NCBI GenBank assembly: GCA_023105745.1
Contig: JALGQZ010000017.1
Span: 2,266,001 to 2,330,000, forward strand
Source: Austropuccinia psidii
Lineage: Eukaryota > Basidiomycota > Pucciniomycetes > Pucciniales > Sphaerophragmiaceae
DNA: 64,000 nt
Reading direction: 5' to 3'
The notes beneath the pieces are model-generated. The model did no database searches, had not been told where the DNA came from, and was given only the letters and a program-made list of their open reading frames with translations. Positions 1 to 12,276 of the stretch are shown one piece after another; position 1 is the first letter of the stretch; each line of letters begins with the position of its first letter. Made by a program: the position numbers and the translations under genes.

Positions 1-1277
1 TGAAGTTATTAAATTAAATTTTTGAAAATACGCATATTACAATGATGGGAAAAAACATTTGAAAAAAAAACCTTTTTGCGCCTTCACTTGTCCCACCAAA
101 AAAAAATCCCTAAATTTTGGGCTTGTGGTGCTTTATTCTTCAGATTGAACCCTTCATTTTAAAAAACAAGATAAGGAAATTCATAAGTGGGAAGATTTTA
201 AATGAATTTTTGACAAAAAATGCCATTTTGGCATATTGGCCAAATTTGTAGAATTTGGCAAAAAAAATTGAAAAAATTTGTGCATATTGACATCCCAAGC
301 CTGGAAAAATATGGAAAAAAAATTAAAAAAATCCTCAAAACTGAGCCTGAGGAATGTTTTTTGAAAAATAAGGCCACTTACATGTGTTTACCAACACCCT
401 TTAATGAAATAACTACATTATCCTACTAGTAAAGAATGAATGCGTTATTCTCCTTCTTAATATATAATTCCCATTTTATATTAGTACTAGATTTACCTAC
501 TATTAAGGGATAAATAATTACTCCCCTTCTTGTTATATAATTAATTGCATTGGGAGAAGAGGAGAAAATGAGGGATAGAGGACCTCTATTGATATTCTTT
601 GGGATCTCCATAGAGGCACTCAAAGACAAGGGACTTAGGATTTTTCCACTTCTTTTGGCTGGGATAATCTTTTTATAGTGGTTAAATCTCATTTCTTTTG
701 TTGATTGCACTATTTTTATTTATGATTATGTAATCTGAGATGTTTTAACTGGTGAGAAAATTTTAGCTGGTGTCATTTGTTGAAGGTATTGCACCATATC
801 TTCAGTTGATTGCATCCTCTTCAAGCATTTTTATATAGTATGGCTACACTTTCTTTGCTGATGAATTTTGGATGGTGTCATTTATTGAAGGTATTTCACC
901 ATTTGTTTGGTTTTTTTCACCATTTTTGGTGGGATTAGATGATTTTGTACAGTTATTTCACCATAGGTCTATGCCCTGTTTGAATTGTAGGTTGAGAATT
1001 CTGTGTACTGTGGGGATTCTACTTCTCCTGTATGAGATGTAATTTTCCTCAATTTCACTCAAATTATGTTTTTAATTTATATTTACTGGCTTATCAGGTT
1101 TCTGTGTTGGTATTTCCACAGATAAGCTGTGTAATCTAAGGCTTAGATGGATTTTCCTTGCATAAATCAATTTATTTTTCTTTCTGTATTGTGACTGTTA
1201 ATTAATACAGTTATAATTTATTCCCTATCAAATTAGTCTCAGCTTAATAGCTGAATTTTTGATTAAACCAAAGGTTT
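1..1277. other. AT-rich DNA without a supported gene
   Basis: I find no protein family in any frame. A 94-codon minus-strand frame at 426-710 has no recognisable domain. The only structure is a spaced direct repeat of about 30 bp at 768-797 and 873-902, differing at two positions. It is probably repeat-derived flank, but I cannot assign it. Confidence 0.5.
768..902 (+). repeat. spaced direct repeat, two 30-bp copies
   Basis: The copies at 768-797 and 873-902 both read TGGTGTCATTT...TTGAAGGTATT..CACCAT. They differ at two bases and are separated by 75 bp. No function is implied. Confidence 0.6.
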
Positions 1278-3215
1278 TGTGAGCCTTCAAGATATGACCA
1301 CATATCCAAAAAGGTCACAAGTTAAATTTACAATAATTATTCTAATAATAATAGCAGTAAAAATGCCAGAAATAGGCATAAATGTTTGATTACCTCATAT
1401 TCTAATTAATAAATATGTAAGATAAATTCAACCATTAGATTGCTAATGTTCAAATACACATATAAGCTTTTTATGTCATATCTGTAAAGACAATACTTAC
1501 TGTGTAGTAAGTAAACATGCCATAAAAAGGCATAAATTCTTGTTTATCTCAGAAACAAATAAAAAAATGTGAAATAAATTGCTTGATTGGATTTCCCATT
1601 AAAATCTACACATATAAAAGATTTTATTGTATACCTTTAAATTCAATACTTAAGGAAATAACCTGAATATATGCAATTTTATGATCAGCACATATATTCT
1701 TGGTTTTTAGCTCATATGTCTTGAAATATGCATGATATAGAGCTGAACCAAAAATAAATCTATCAAATAATTACTGTAATAATACAGGTATAAATTTCAT
1801 TTTACAAGCTATAAACAAGGTTATAACTTGTGAGGGTTTGTTGAACAAAATTGTTATAGCTGTTGACCACTTTGTTGTTATAGTGGTCCAAACTTAAACC
1901 AAATTGGATATTCAGATTCTGATGGCTCATGAATGAATAATTATGTAATTTTTATCATTATATTCAAGGTATGACCCCTTGAAATCATGGTTTGAAGTCT
2001 AAAATAGTAAGCTTGAACCAAAAAGATGAGTTACAAAAAGAATGATCAAAAATAGAGTTTTGATGATGTAATGAGATTCTCTTGGGACTTTATTAGAGAC
2101 ATTCCAAGGTATCAGAATTCACTCTCTGAATGAATTTATAGTGTATAACTCAAAAGTTATTAATGATCAAAGCTTAAGCTTAAAATTGATCATTTATGAT
2201 CACTCACTGTAATCTTAATTTAAGTTTAAAAGTCATATAGGTAATAAATGTGGTGAATGCTAGTTTATAATTATTAAAAAAAATAAAATCCACAAAGTTG
2301 AGTCTTCTTCCAAGCCTATGATGTCAGCAAACTTAGAGTTACAGTGATAACTCTAAATAATGGTATGATAATGAGATAAGATGGTTCAATTATGATGTAA
2401 TCATTACTAAACCTTAAGCTTCTTATGAGTTTAAGTAGATACCATCATTAAATGTCTACTACTAGTCTTCTGGAATCTATGGGGGAGGATTTTACTATAT
2501 ATAGATCTCTTTTTACCTCTATTTCCCCCTCAGGCACAACAATAACATTAAATTATTAAAACCAAAGGTAAAATATTTATTCTTTTTATATAAGAGCTAT
2601 TAAATATTGAAAGACTCAAATTAATATTTCTTTTAATCATCAATTTTTAATTGTTTTTGTTAAATTTCTCCCTAAAATCTCTAATTCAATGTAAAGATAA
2701 GATTATTTGTAATTTCTTCTATTTTTATTGCAAACACAATTTAAATAAGTTTTATTGAAACTTTTTGGGGCATAAATGTATTTAAAATGATTATATTAAG
2801 TGTTAAAATTAGGTTATTGTCTCCCTTTATTATTATTTTTAATAATTCTTTTATTAATATAAATAGTATTTATATTAATCCATAACTTTAATATTGGTAA
2901 TATCATTGTTATAAATTGTTTTTTATTATTAAATATTGGTTTTTTATGCCTTTCTTATTTGTTTTTAACAATGATAATGTGCAATAAATATATCAATTAT
3001 TAAATATTAATATTGTTATTCTTATTATATCATTTTTTTATAATATAATTTATATTATTATTTTTATTTAATAATATAAGTATCTTATTTCATAATTACA
3101 ATATTTCTTTATTATTATAATTATTCTTTATCTTATTCTTAAATTTAATAAGGACATTCATAGTACAATCAGTAAAATATTGGTAATATTTACTTATCTA
3201 AAATTTAGGCCCATA
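1278..3215 (+). mobile_element. probable solo LTR, C family (TGTGAGCCTT...)
   Basis: The block begins TGTGAGCCTT and for about 45 bp resembles the starts of the LTRs at 3849 and (reversed) 40696. Its size, 1.94 kb, fits that family (1.80 and 1.89 kb). The five bases before it (1273-1277) and after it (3216-3220) are both GGTTT, which looks like a target-site duplication. The right end reads ...GGCCCATA rather than the expected ...CCTTACA, so the boundary is less sure. No coding sequence is seen. The interior is very AT-rich. Confidence 0.5.
2496..2503 (+). promoter_or_regulatory. possible LTR TATA box
   Basis: TATATATA lies inside the 1278-3215 LTR about 60% of the way along, followed by a pyrimidine-rich stretch. 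A clearer TATAAAAG box sits at a comparable relative place in the sister LTR at 3849-5649. Assignment as the LTR promoter is inference. Confidence 0.3.
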
Positions 3216-3848
3216 GGTTTTTCTGACTCATGATTTGATAAAAAGTAGATAACACCAACTGGTAGTAGAAGACCCTCCAGCTCAATATGATGATCACAGG
3301 CATGGTGTGGAGGAAGTGTATCTGCTTTCACCTTGGAAAACACATTGAAAAAATGGTAATAAGGAGAAGGGACTACCTTCAGAACATTTTCAATTCCTTC
3401 TGGCTCTTCCTCATCATCCTACTGCTCCTCCAGGGATGCATGGAAGGATAAAGGAGGAAAGTCCATATCCGCTGAAAGAGACAAAGTTAAGATCTAGCAA
3501 CATATTCTCAAACATCTTTTATCTCTTGGAAGACTTCATCTCTTGATTGAAGTAATGACTGAGAGGGAATGATGGAAGTAATATGGACAGAAGAAGGAAG
3601 GGAAGGTGTCTTAAGGTCACTGACCAGAGAAACATTGTTGACAGAAGTAGCAAAGTAATTGCTAGTAGAAGAATTAATACCACTATAATCCTTATTGATA
3701 GAATTGTAGGTTATCAATCCATTTTCCAATAAATGATTTGAGTAAATTGGTAAAGGAAATAATATCCAAATATTATGTCTTCTCCCTTGGGTCAATCTAT
3801 GATGAAAAATTCTGATTCAAAGATTTGGAATGAAGTCAAATCAACAAT
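3216..3848 (-). pseudogene. gypsy element 1: protease-RT linker fragment
   Basis: On the minus strand this encodes the spacer between protease and reverse transcriptase of a B-type gypsy element. It contains LPSSVHI and SRDEVFQEI, which match LPSSVHI-like SIPSSVHI and SRDEVFKEI of element B near 32140-32220. It reaches the HHIELEG / PPVGVIY segment at the left end and then stops matching at about 3220, where the C-like LTR 1278-3215 begins. The frame carries stops. It is the downstream continuation of the gag-protease at 5650-7357, from which it is separated by the solo LTR 3849-5649. Confidence 0.8.
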
Positions 3849-5649
3849 TGTGAGCCTTAGAGGTATTTTCATATACCCAAAAGATCACAAAAGATAAATT
3901 AAGATACAAATATAAATAAAATAAATTTATTTATATTATAAAAATAAAAATTGAAATATAAATACAAATTTATATTTAAAAATCAAAATTTAATCATAAT
4001 TTAAAAATAAAATTACAATAAAATTTAAAATTATGAAATTATATTTTTACTTATAAAAATTAAGTAGAAATGAATTTTTAATAAAAATTGTGAAATTAAA
4101 GTATATTTGGTAAAAAAATATATAGAATATATTATAACTTTTTATCCAATAAATAAACATAAAGAAATTATCACACCATTGGATTCCTCATAAAAAATAA
4201 AGTGGGGTCACCTCTGGATGAAATTTCTGTAACTCAACTCTAAATAAGCTTAAATTAAGTTTTTAGTATTTTCAATACAAAAATTGAAAATCCTCAAAAC
4301 TTTAATTTAGTTCACACCACATGTGGTGTAACCATCAATTTTTGTGTTAAAATTGAGGTGTTGTGTTTAGTTTAGAAGTTATGAGGAATTGAAGTATTTT
4401 TAATTGAATTCAATTGAAATGTCAAAATGTGCGCGTGTATTACATAATTGAACATTGATTTAAATATGAGGTATCAATTATTACTGTATTGTAATGTAAA
4501 ATTCCATTGAATTACATATGTAAATTACAAGTATAATACATGATGAGGAATTAAAGGAAAAAATAAATTGGAAATATTAAAATTGCAGGGAAAAGGAACT
4601 CTAGCTCTAAGGGGGAGCCAGACCCCCAAAATCCTTTCTGAATGGCGTGGGATGTCAAAATCCACGCATAAGCGCATTACCTTTGGCCTGGAATTGAGTC
4701 ACAGGGTCTGTGATTCAATTGATGATGAGGTTTTGATACCAACCAGGGTGGTTTTAACTGCTTCCAAGAGGGTAAAACTACCCTTAAGTTAAAAAAAATG
4801 TTAGTAAAAACAGTTTCAACTGGTTTCTACGCCTCTTACACACATTCTGACGTGTTTTGAAGGCTCTAAACCAGGTATTGCTATAGTAATGGCTGATTTA
4901 AGGGTCTAAAATGGCTTAAACCAGCCCTTTTTTGGTCTAAGCCTGGGTTCAATTATGCCATAATTGGCCTTTCTGTTTTAACACTATTTTTCACGACTGA
5001 CAAGATTAAATTTTACTTTTGGAGTAAGAAAATTGATGGCTATAAAAGAATGTCTTCTTTGCCCCACTTTTCTCTTCATGTTAGAATCTCTTCCTTTTTA
5101 TAATTAGTTTAAACACTGTTAAAACAATCAACAAAAGATTCCAACCACCTTTTTTTAAAATCATTTTAAACCTTTTAACCACGTGAAAAATCATTATAAT
5201 CATTGTTTGTAACTCTTATAATCATTTTTGCCCCTGAACCACCCCAAAAGTGAATTAAAGCATCTTTCATCACTGTTAACTTTGTCACTTTGTTTCCAAA
5301 TTCACTCTGGTGACTTTTGGGAATGTTTTCTCTTTAATATTCTTTTTAAAGACTTTTTTCTTCAATTAATTGCCTGCAGTCCTTTGCTCAATTAATTGCA
5401 ATTTAAATTGCTCTTGAAGAAATTTCTGTTGTAGCCTCTAATATCTCTTGTAGAGTATTTTTGGATAAATTCTTATTGTTGGTAAAACAATAAATCTTTA
5501 TACTAATAAAGTTATAAATAAGAGAATTGTTGTGTTTTCTCTTAAAAATAATATTTCCTACTATTTTTAATTGATTTTTACCTTATACAAATTTTGAGGA
5601 CAGGAAAAGTACTTGATTTTTAATCAAAGCTTCATATCCACGCCTTACA
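3849..5649 (+). mobile_element. solo LTR, C family, inside element 1
   Basis: The 1801-bp block starts TGTGAGCCTTAG and ends CGCCTTACA, with TG...CA termini and short inverted ends. It is flanked by ACAAT (3844-3848) and ACAAC (5650-5654), a near-perfect 5-bp target duplication. Removing it rejoins the element-1 protease region to its linker, matching the uninterrupted element B. No internal coding region is present, so this is most likely an LTR left by LTR-LTR recombination. Its first 45 bp resemble the LTRs at 1278 and at 38807-40696. Confidence 0.8.
5041..5048 (+). promoter_or_regulatory. TATA box of the C-family solo LTR
   Basis: TATAAAAG at 5041-5048 is followed by a CT-rich segment, a layout expected at the U3/R boundary. 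It lies in the plus orientation, as the LTR does. Function is inferred from the motif only. Confidence 0.4.
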
Positions 5650-7357
5650 ACAACCCACTTGGTATAATGGGTGATGAAGAAAGAAGTGGATTCATTTGAA
5701 TCCAAATTGAAAGAGGAATACTTTCAGGGAGCTCTGACATGTTAAATGAATACTTGAGAACAAAATTCTTTTCAATAATGGAGTTTTTAGCATCAGAATC
5801 AATGAGAATAATATAAGCAATATCAGAGACAGAAGAAAAAATAAGAAATTTTACAGATTTCTTGACACTAGTAGTCAGAGTGCACAATTGTGCTCTTAAA
5901 AGAAATCAGTAAGAGCCATTGAGAATATCATTATTCCCAGTAAGGCTTTTCCCTGCTTGTTAAGGAAGCCTCTTGATGACCCTGGCCTATTCTGAGATCT
6001 CTTGAAGCATTTTTCATTTGGGTGCTTTACACCACAATAAGTGCATAAATATTCTTTAATCCTCCTCTCCTACCAGAACAAATTGATTTATTGTCCTTAT
6101 TAAGGAGGGAAGAATGAGGCTTATCCTTTGAGACCTGGAAATTCTTCCCCTTCTTTCTCTTCTTGTGATGAGGCTTCTTGGAAGATGAATCTTGAGGAGG
6201 TTTGAAAGAATATATTCCAGTGACTGGAGGCTTCTTCTCCTGATGACTACCCTTTTCCTTCTACCTCTCTTGGAACCTGGTATCTACCTTCAATGTAATA
6301 TCCATGAGTTCTTGAAGGCTATCAAACCTACCAGGGTGAGTAGCCAACTGGTCAAACAGTCTTGATTCTAATCCTCTTCTATAAACATCAATATAAGCCC
6401 TTTCTCCCCAATCTCCAATTTTTGACATTAAGCTTCTAAAATTGGAAATGTACAAAGATACATTACCACTGTCCTTAATCCTTAGATTATCCAGCTCTTG
6501 ATCAGCTTTACTGACTACATTGGGATCACCAAACAGAGTCAACAACTGTGTTTCAAAAAACTGCCAGTTATTGAGGAGGTATGATAGGTCTTCATTGGAG
6601 ATATTTGAGAGGCATGGTTCAATCCATTTTCCAGATCTACCAGTGAGAAAGAAAATTGAGTAAAGAACCTTCTTCCTCTCAGAGAAGAAGCTTTCTGGGT
6701 CATTATGGAAAATTAATTGACATTATTGGATAAATTCTCTCAATTCATGGGCTTGAGTACCATCAAAAGAATTGGATGCCTTCATTGCTGAAGTCTTGAA
6801 TGCTGGGGCTCTTGAACTGTCCCTGGGGGAAAATTATTGATTGAGCTGTCCCATTAATTGAGTCATTTGCCCCATCATCTTGAGAAACTTTGGTTCAGCT
6901 TGAGAGACAGGAGGTTGATTAGAATGGGCTATATTTGGAGTTTCAGAAGCCTCAAGGGCACCTGCCAAGGACACCACAACTTCAGTTTCCTCAGAACCTT
7001 ATGCTTCCAAGACTCCTCCCCCTCTTCATCTTCAGAGTCCCTTAACCTGCTTCTAGGCCCTTGGGAAATTCCAGGATAGCCCCCCAACAAGCTGGAGAAT
7101 GATCTTTATCTTCTTGACTTCATACCTCCTCTTCTGGAGGGTGCTTCCCCTTCAAGTGGTTGTCCTCTGTCCAAATTTGCACTCAGTTTATGTACTGATG
7201 GTGTATGTTCAAGAGGAGCCCTTGCTTTAGCAGTGAGAACTGCTTGACTTCTTTGGGATCTTGTATTCTTGTCTGGAGGGCTATGCTGAACAGTAATTTT
7301 TGAAGAATAATAAAATAACTTGATGATACCTTGAAAATAAAAAAGAGGCTTTACCAA
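5650..7357 (-). pseudogene. gypsy element 1 Gag and start of protease (broken)
   Basis: Minus-strand gag of a B-type Ty3/gypsy element. The basic N-terminal part (7357-7106) carries KNTRSQRSQ and SANLDRGQPLEGEAPSRRGG. A capsid-like retrotransposon Gag domain follows, with LTLFGDPN and IGDWGERAY (6545-6261). A CCHC-type knuckle CTYC-GVKH-PNEKC lies near 6005-6046. The aspartic protease start is at 5887-5650, where the active-site motif reads IDSDA instead of IDSGA; the catalytic Asp remains. Several stops and frameshifts break the chain. The 5' LTR lies upstream at 7914-8672. The solo LTR 3849-5649 cuts the protease. Confidence 0.85.
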
Positions 7358-7913
7358 ATCAAATAAAATGAGAGTCTTCAGGAATTAATTCAAACGCTGA
7401 ACACCTTCAAATCAATTAATTCAAGTCAAGTCAATTCAAAATGAAAATCAAATATGTTAAAAGGAATTTGGTCAATCAGTCCATATCTCCAAAAATTAAT
7501 TTAATGTCTTGAGGAAACAAGTTCAAATCAAATCTTGAGGATTAATCAGCTATCTTGAGGAATCAAATTCTAATCAATTCAATAAAGTGTTGAAGTGAAA
7601 CTCAATATCTTGAGAATTCCCAATCACAAGATGAACAATCAATAAAAGCCTGAAAACACCTGAATTCAGACAGAAAAATATATTGAGAGTTGATTAAGAA
7701 TTAATAGTTAAATGTGAAGCTCAGAGATTGTAAAGAAATGATGAAAAAGGTAAATTTCCATATGAATAAAATCAATGAGATTAAAATCAATGTGAGTCAT
7801 AAGATCATAAAAAGTCATAGAATCATAAATCATGAGAAGTCATCATTGATTAATGATAGAAATGACTATAAATGAATGAAAATATATAAAAAAGTGTGAG
7901 TTAATTAAAATAA
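7358..7913 (-). other. leader between element 1 LTR and gag
   Basis: Untranslated leader of element 1. Its first bases after the LTR (minus strand) read ATTATTTTAATTAACTCA, closely matching the sequence after the 5' LTR of element B at 19285. No clear tRNA primer-binding complement is recognisable next to the LTR. No gene. Confidence 0.6.
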
Positions 7914-8672
7914 TGTCACAGGGGCTCTTTGAAGTGAAGAGGGCCTGGCACTCAGTAAATTGGAACTCACTTATGGAGGGCTCAAAATGGGATAAGATGG
8001 AATAAACTTAAGAGTGTAATAAGGATAGGATTACTAATGAAGTAAATATAATAAAGAAGCAGAAAAATATTAGGATTAAACAATAAAAGAGCCAACCACA
8101 AACAAGTCCAATTCCACTGTTTCAACCTGTCAGAAAGAAATAGAATGGTTAATAAGGATGTGGTCACCACAACTCTACTGAACAGGTGAGTAAAAGGCAA
8201 AGACCAACTTGAAACAAATAAATATAATACCCAAAATAAGAGTAAGAATATTTATTAAATAATAAATCAAATATATTAATTAACTGGGGAAAGAGTCCCC
8301 AAGGGGAGAAAGAGGAACTGGTATTTGTGAGAATCCACCAGCCCTGATCCCAAGAGTGAATTTTCTTGAGAGGAATCTTCATTTGAATTGATTTGGATAA
8401 TACAGCCCCTGAATTTATTTACAGGGTCTGTACCAGAGGTGTGGTGGAGCTGGGTGATCATACAGCTTCAGACTTGTGAATCCAAAACTGTATTTGGTGA
8501 AGCCAGCCTGTGCAAGTGTTGATACGCTGGATTGATGAACCAAGCTATATGAATGTTTCAGAAAGAAGATTTTCTGAAACTTATTACCAATACACATACT
8601 GGATTTTCTGGTTTAATGAACTTGAGTGGGTCTAAGATTGAATACCCTTACCCCTGGATAGTGGCTGTGACA
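7914..8672 (-). mobile_element. 5' LTR of gypsy element 1 (759 bp, short form)
   Basis: The ends are TGTCACA on both strands. On the minus strand it begins TGTCACAGCC and ends GAGCCCCTGTGACA, like the 1.6-kb LTR of element B (TGTCACAACC...GCCCCTGTGACA). It shares the last ~0.4 kb with B, including the CTGGGGA...TCCCCAG hairpin (8284-8301) followed by TTAATTAATAT, but lacks B's GGCC-rich 5' half. Gag lies downstream on the minus strand, so this is the 5' LTR. No partner 3' LTR remains in the window. Confidence 0.75.
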
Positions 8673-9072
8673 TTACTGAGCTTAATACCAGCTACATTAC
8701 ATTGGATTAAATAAAGTAAAGAGAAATAATTATGAAAGAAGAAAATTATTTTTTTATACTTTGAATTTTTTCATATTTTTTGAGTCAATCATTTTTTTCT
8801 ATATTAAAAAAATTATTCTTTTCAAATGAAGAAAATTAAGAATTAATCAAAATTAAGTGAGAGTAACTCAAAGAATGATTTTATAGGTTTTTGAATTTGA
8901 AAAATACATGTGTAAAACAATATAAAATTAAAGCAAAGTCCGCAATGAAAAAGATTTTGAAGACAATTCCAAAAAAAAACATGTTAACTTTAAATTTAAA
9001 GAAAAAAATGATTAAATTAATATATTTTAGAGCTTAAAGATATATTAATTAAGGATACAAGGTTGAAAAAAA
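8673..9072 (-). other. probable C-element leader fragment, AT-rich
   Basis: About 400 bp of AT-rich DNA lies between element 1 and element A2. Because A2 is flanked by the duplication CATGG, this stretch was continuous with the C-family LTR and its primer site before A2 arrived (CATGG at 38789-38793). Its minus strand starts CCATGTTTTTTTC, as the A-family leader does. No gene. Confidence 0.45.
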
Positions 9073-9077
9073 CATGG

Positions 9078-10515
9078 TGTCAAGCTGAGTCTATGATGAA
9101 GGTGTAATAAGGATATTTACAACTTTAACTATTATTGTTACACAGTAAAGCTAATTTAAAAGAGGTTTATTATAGATAATAAAGGTTTAGAATAGAGTAA
9201 TAAGCGCTTTACTATTATGAAATAGTGGTGGTGAGCGCTTTTGAAAGCCCTGGGTGCAGTCTTACCAGTTGGATTACTATAATAAGAACTACAATACTTA
9301 AGAATTTAAAGCAAAACCTGATTATTTTCCAAGATTATAGCTGTTTTTGACAGTTTTACAATGTAGGAATTCAAGAGAAGGATGAGGAAACCTTTTTTGG
9401 TGGAGAAAAGGGCCCTTTTCATCTTAAAATTGGGTGAAAAAGGCTCATAGACCTTTTCAGATAGAGGAAGTGAAGAGTTTCACTTCCATGGACTGGCCTG
9501 TGGTCTTCACAAGGCCTGGATAGCCTGTATTGGGCTCAGATGTGGCTTTGAAACCATATCTGGGCAGTTTTCACCAATACAGGGTGAACATTTTAATCTG
9601 GGGACCACATAGCTCTCTTCTGACGTTTATGATGCATAAAATGCTGTACAGAGCCTGTATGGGACCCCAGTATTGAATGAACTATGAGGTATAGAAGTAA
9701 AAACATCTTTCTTTGTCTATTTGACACCTCATAATCATACTTATGGGAGAATATCCCACAGTAAGGCTGTATTAGTCTAACTGTGAGATTTTGGTCTTAA
9801 AGCTGCCATACCTTTGTCAGTTTTTGAGATATCAAGCGCAAAATTGGTTCATTGTGTAGCCCTGGATGATTTCTACAAAATGGTTCCTCATTCAATATGG
9901 TTATCATTCAAGATAGCAAAGTTATGCCATGTACAAGAATTTTTGTACATATGTGTGATTTACTTAAAATCTGTATGGAGCTTGTTTGCCCCATACCTTG
10001 TATTCTAGATGGTATATGGGGAAATGGATGACACCATTAGATAGCCCTGATTGTTCCCTTTCCAAAAAGATGCCACCTTAGGTATCTTAGAGTAAAACTG
10101 TAGAATTTAGATGAGAGGTGAATATTTTATTCACCCTTATTTGATCTTTTTTTGGTCATACCTTCTGTCATTCTGGTGCTAGCTCAATTTGGCTAATACC
10201 ATTGGATATTCCTGACTTAGATCTTCATTTTGGATACTCATTTGATGGGGTTAATCCTCTTCTTCTGGATTTCAGATGAGAGGTGAAAAATAAGGTTTAT
10301 GCTCAGCAGCAACTTTGAGCAGGAATAACTTTGTTATTCTTTGTCCTATGATTATGAGACTTGTAGATTTTGAAAGGGGTGAGTTTCCTCTTTCTTTTGA
10401 TACTTTTTGGGTTGGCTTTTCTCAGCTCCATGTTTTGGTGGTATCCTGTCTCTACCATTGGCTTATGGTATTTGGCTGTCATGCTTGTGCTCTGGTTTTG
10501 AGTCACAGGCTGACA
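9078..10515 (-). mobile_element. 3' LTR of A2 (1438 bp)
   Basis: The plus strand starts TGTCAAGCTGAG and ends CACAGGCTGACA; the TG...CA ends match the other A-family LTRs. The length, 1438 bp, equals that of the solo copy A3. A polypurine tract (minus strand TAGAGGGAGGGTA) directly precedes it at 10516-10528. It contains the block conserved in every A LTR (GTGGTGGTGAGCGCT at about 9225-9239). Confidence 0.9.
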
Positions 10516-10528
10516 TACCCTCCCTCTA
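10516..10528 (-). promoter_or_regulatory. polypurine tract of A2
   Basis: Minus strand TAGAGGGAGGGTA abuts the 3' LTR, the position where plus-strand DNA synthesis is primed in LTR retrotransposons. The matching tract in A1 is AAGAGGAAGGG at 29222. Confidence 0.7.
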
Positions 10529-10539
10529 AAAAAGGCTCA

Positions 10540-11440
10540 TCATGGATGAGACTGTTTGGTCCTCCTAGAGGCCCTGAATCTCCTTAGATGAAGGTTACCA
10601 TCTGGTATGGAATCTTCTGCCAACCATTTGTCTTTATCTGCTGTCTGGTTCTTAAATCTGACCAAGTATTGCCTTTGGCCTTTACCATTCAATCTGGTCC
10701 TCCTTTCCTTGATTTCTTTCTTCACAGGGCCGTGGAAGTCTACTACCTCCACTATTTCTGGTGGAGTGGGATTTTTCCACTAGAGGGGAACTTGTCCTCC
10801 TCTCTCTGGAAGTATGGCTTGACCAAACTTACTGGGAATACTGGGTGTTTCCTAGAGAATTCCTCTGTGAGTTTGACTTCCACTGCATTCTTCCCTATCA
10901 GCTTGATGGTAGTGAAGGGCCCTGAAAATGAGTCTCTCATCTTCTTTGGTCCCTTAAGATGGTTGAAGTTATGTGTAGATACTAGCACTTGGTCCCCTTA
11001 TTTAAAGTCAGGTTCCATGTGTGACTTGTCCCACCTCTGTTTGTTGTATTCTTTGGCCTCAGATATGCATTTGGAAGCTGTGTCACAAGCCTTCTTCCAC
11101 ATATCATGGAAGTCCTTGGCTGTGGGGTGGATGGTAAGAAGATTCTTCTTCAAGTGATCCACAAGAAACAGGGGGTTCCACCCTTTTTCTACCAGTGAAG
11201 GTGATTTCCCTGTGGTAGAATGCTGACTAGTGCTATAGGCCAGTTGGACTGCTGGTAGAAGGGTAACTCAGTCATGGGTGTATCCTTCATGGTCCTTGTA
11301 TTCCATGCCATATGCACAGAACCTTCTAAGGATGTCCTCCATGGTTTGGATCATCCTTTCAGCTAGGCCATCGGTTTGTGGATGGTAAGCTGTAGAGAAT
11401 GAAACCTTTGTACCTACCATGTCATACAAGTTTGTCCAAA
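10540..11440 (-). pseudogene. A2 integrase C-terminal part and chromodomain
   Basis: Minus strand. It includes the end of the integrase core, where the catalytic Glu lies in the segment LAERMIQT (about 11345-11365). The integrase C-terminal beta domain follows (GPFTTIKLIGKNAVEVKL, 10988 downward), then SRKHPVFPVSLVKPY. A chromodomain-like end comes last, with RQYLVRFKNQTADKDKWLAE (10752-10540). It would bind DNA and perhaps histone marks to steer insertion, as in chromoviruses. Frames shift at about 10752 and above 10988, and a stop interrupts the core near 11440, so it is not functional as read. Confidence 0.8.
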
Positions 11441-11441
11441 A

Positions 11442-12242
11442 TTAAGATGTAAATTTTGGGTCCCTATCACTAATGATAATTTTAGGAACTCCACAGGTGG
11501 ATATTATATTATTCCAAAATAACAAAGTAGTAACCATTGCTCTGTCCTCCTTGTGACATGGTAGGCACCTCGCACTCTTACTGAACCTATCAACTCTTAG
11601 CAGGCAAGCATTGAATTTTTCTTTGCCTCTTGGGACAGGTCCTGTAACCCAGTCCATGTTGATGGTTTCCCATGGGTGTTTGGGTTCTTCTATGTGTTGA
11701 AGTAGCCCATACTTTTTCCCATGTTTTCTGTTTGCCTTATGGCATCTTTCACAAGTGTTGATATATTCACTCAATTTGTGTTCCCATTTGGTCCACCAAG
11801 CTGTGCTTGCTACCCTTTCCTTGGTCCTGTCTTCACTCATGTGTCCCATACAGGGGCATTCATGACATTCTTGCAGGATCTGGGATATATGGTCCCTGTC
11901 TACTACTGCAAGTGCACTTGTGTGCTTCCCTCTATGGTAGAGCAGGCCATCTATAAGGACAAACCTTTTGTCCTTATAGTCCCTCAACAAGGGTTCCCCT
12001 AACTGGTATTCCAGTTCTGGCATCCTGTATTTCTGTTGAAGGAGTTGCACCAATATGCCACACTGTTTGCTTTTAGTATATTTTTTCATCACTGCATGGA
12101 AGAACTCATTATGCAATTTTGAGGAACTTAATCCCAATATGGGAGTTTCTGTTCCTTCTGATCTAGTGTCTCCACTTACTGGCGTACCATTTCCTGGTGC
12201 CCATTCAGAAAATCTGAAGTTTTTCCTCCTATCTATTTCCAT
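11442..12242 (-). pseudogene. A2 integrase, zinc finger and catalytic core
   Basis: A 266-codon open stretch holds the integrase N-terminal H-H-C-C zinc finger ([15 protein letters not shown]...CERC, about 11900-11745). The catalytic core has the first Asp in NMDWVTG (about 11655) and the second in [10 protein letters not shown] (about 11475-11445). The third acidic residue lies beyond a stop in the next segment. An RNase H tail and linker precede it. It is the best preserved integrase half of the A copies in this window. Confidence 0.85.
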
Positions 12243-12276
12243 GAAATGGATAGGTATCTTGGCTGCTACTTCATGG

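Noticed and set aside
426..710. 94-codon minus-strand frame
   Set aside because: No family motif, no splice context, AT-rich surroundings.
10588..11157. 189-codon plus-strand frame
   Set aside because: It is antisense to the A2 integrase/chromodomain coding sequence, which has recognisable motifs on the minus strand.
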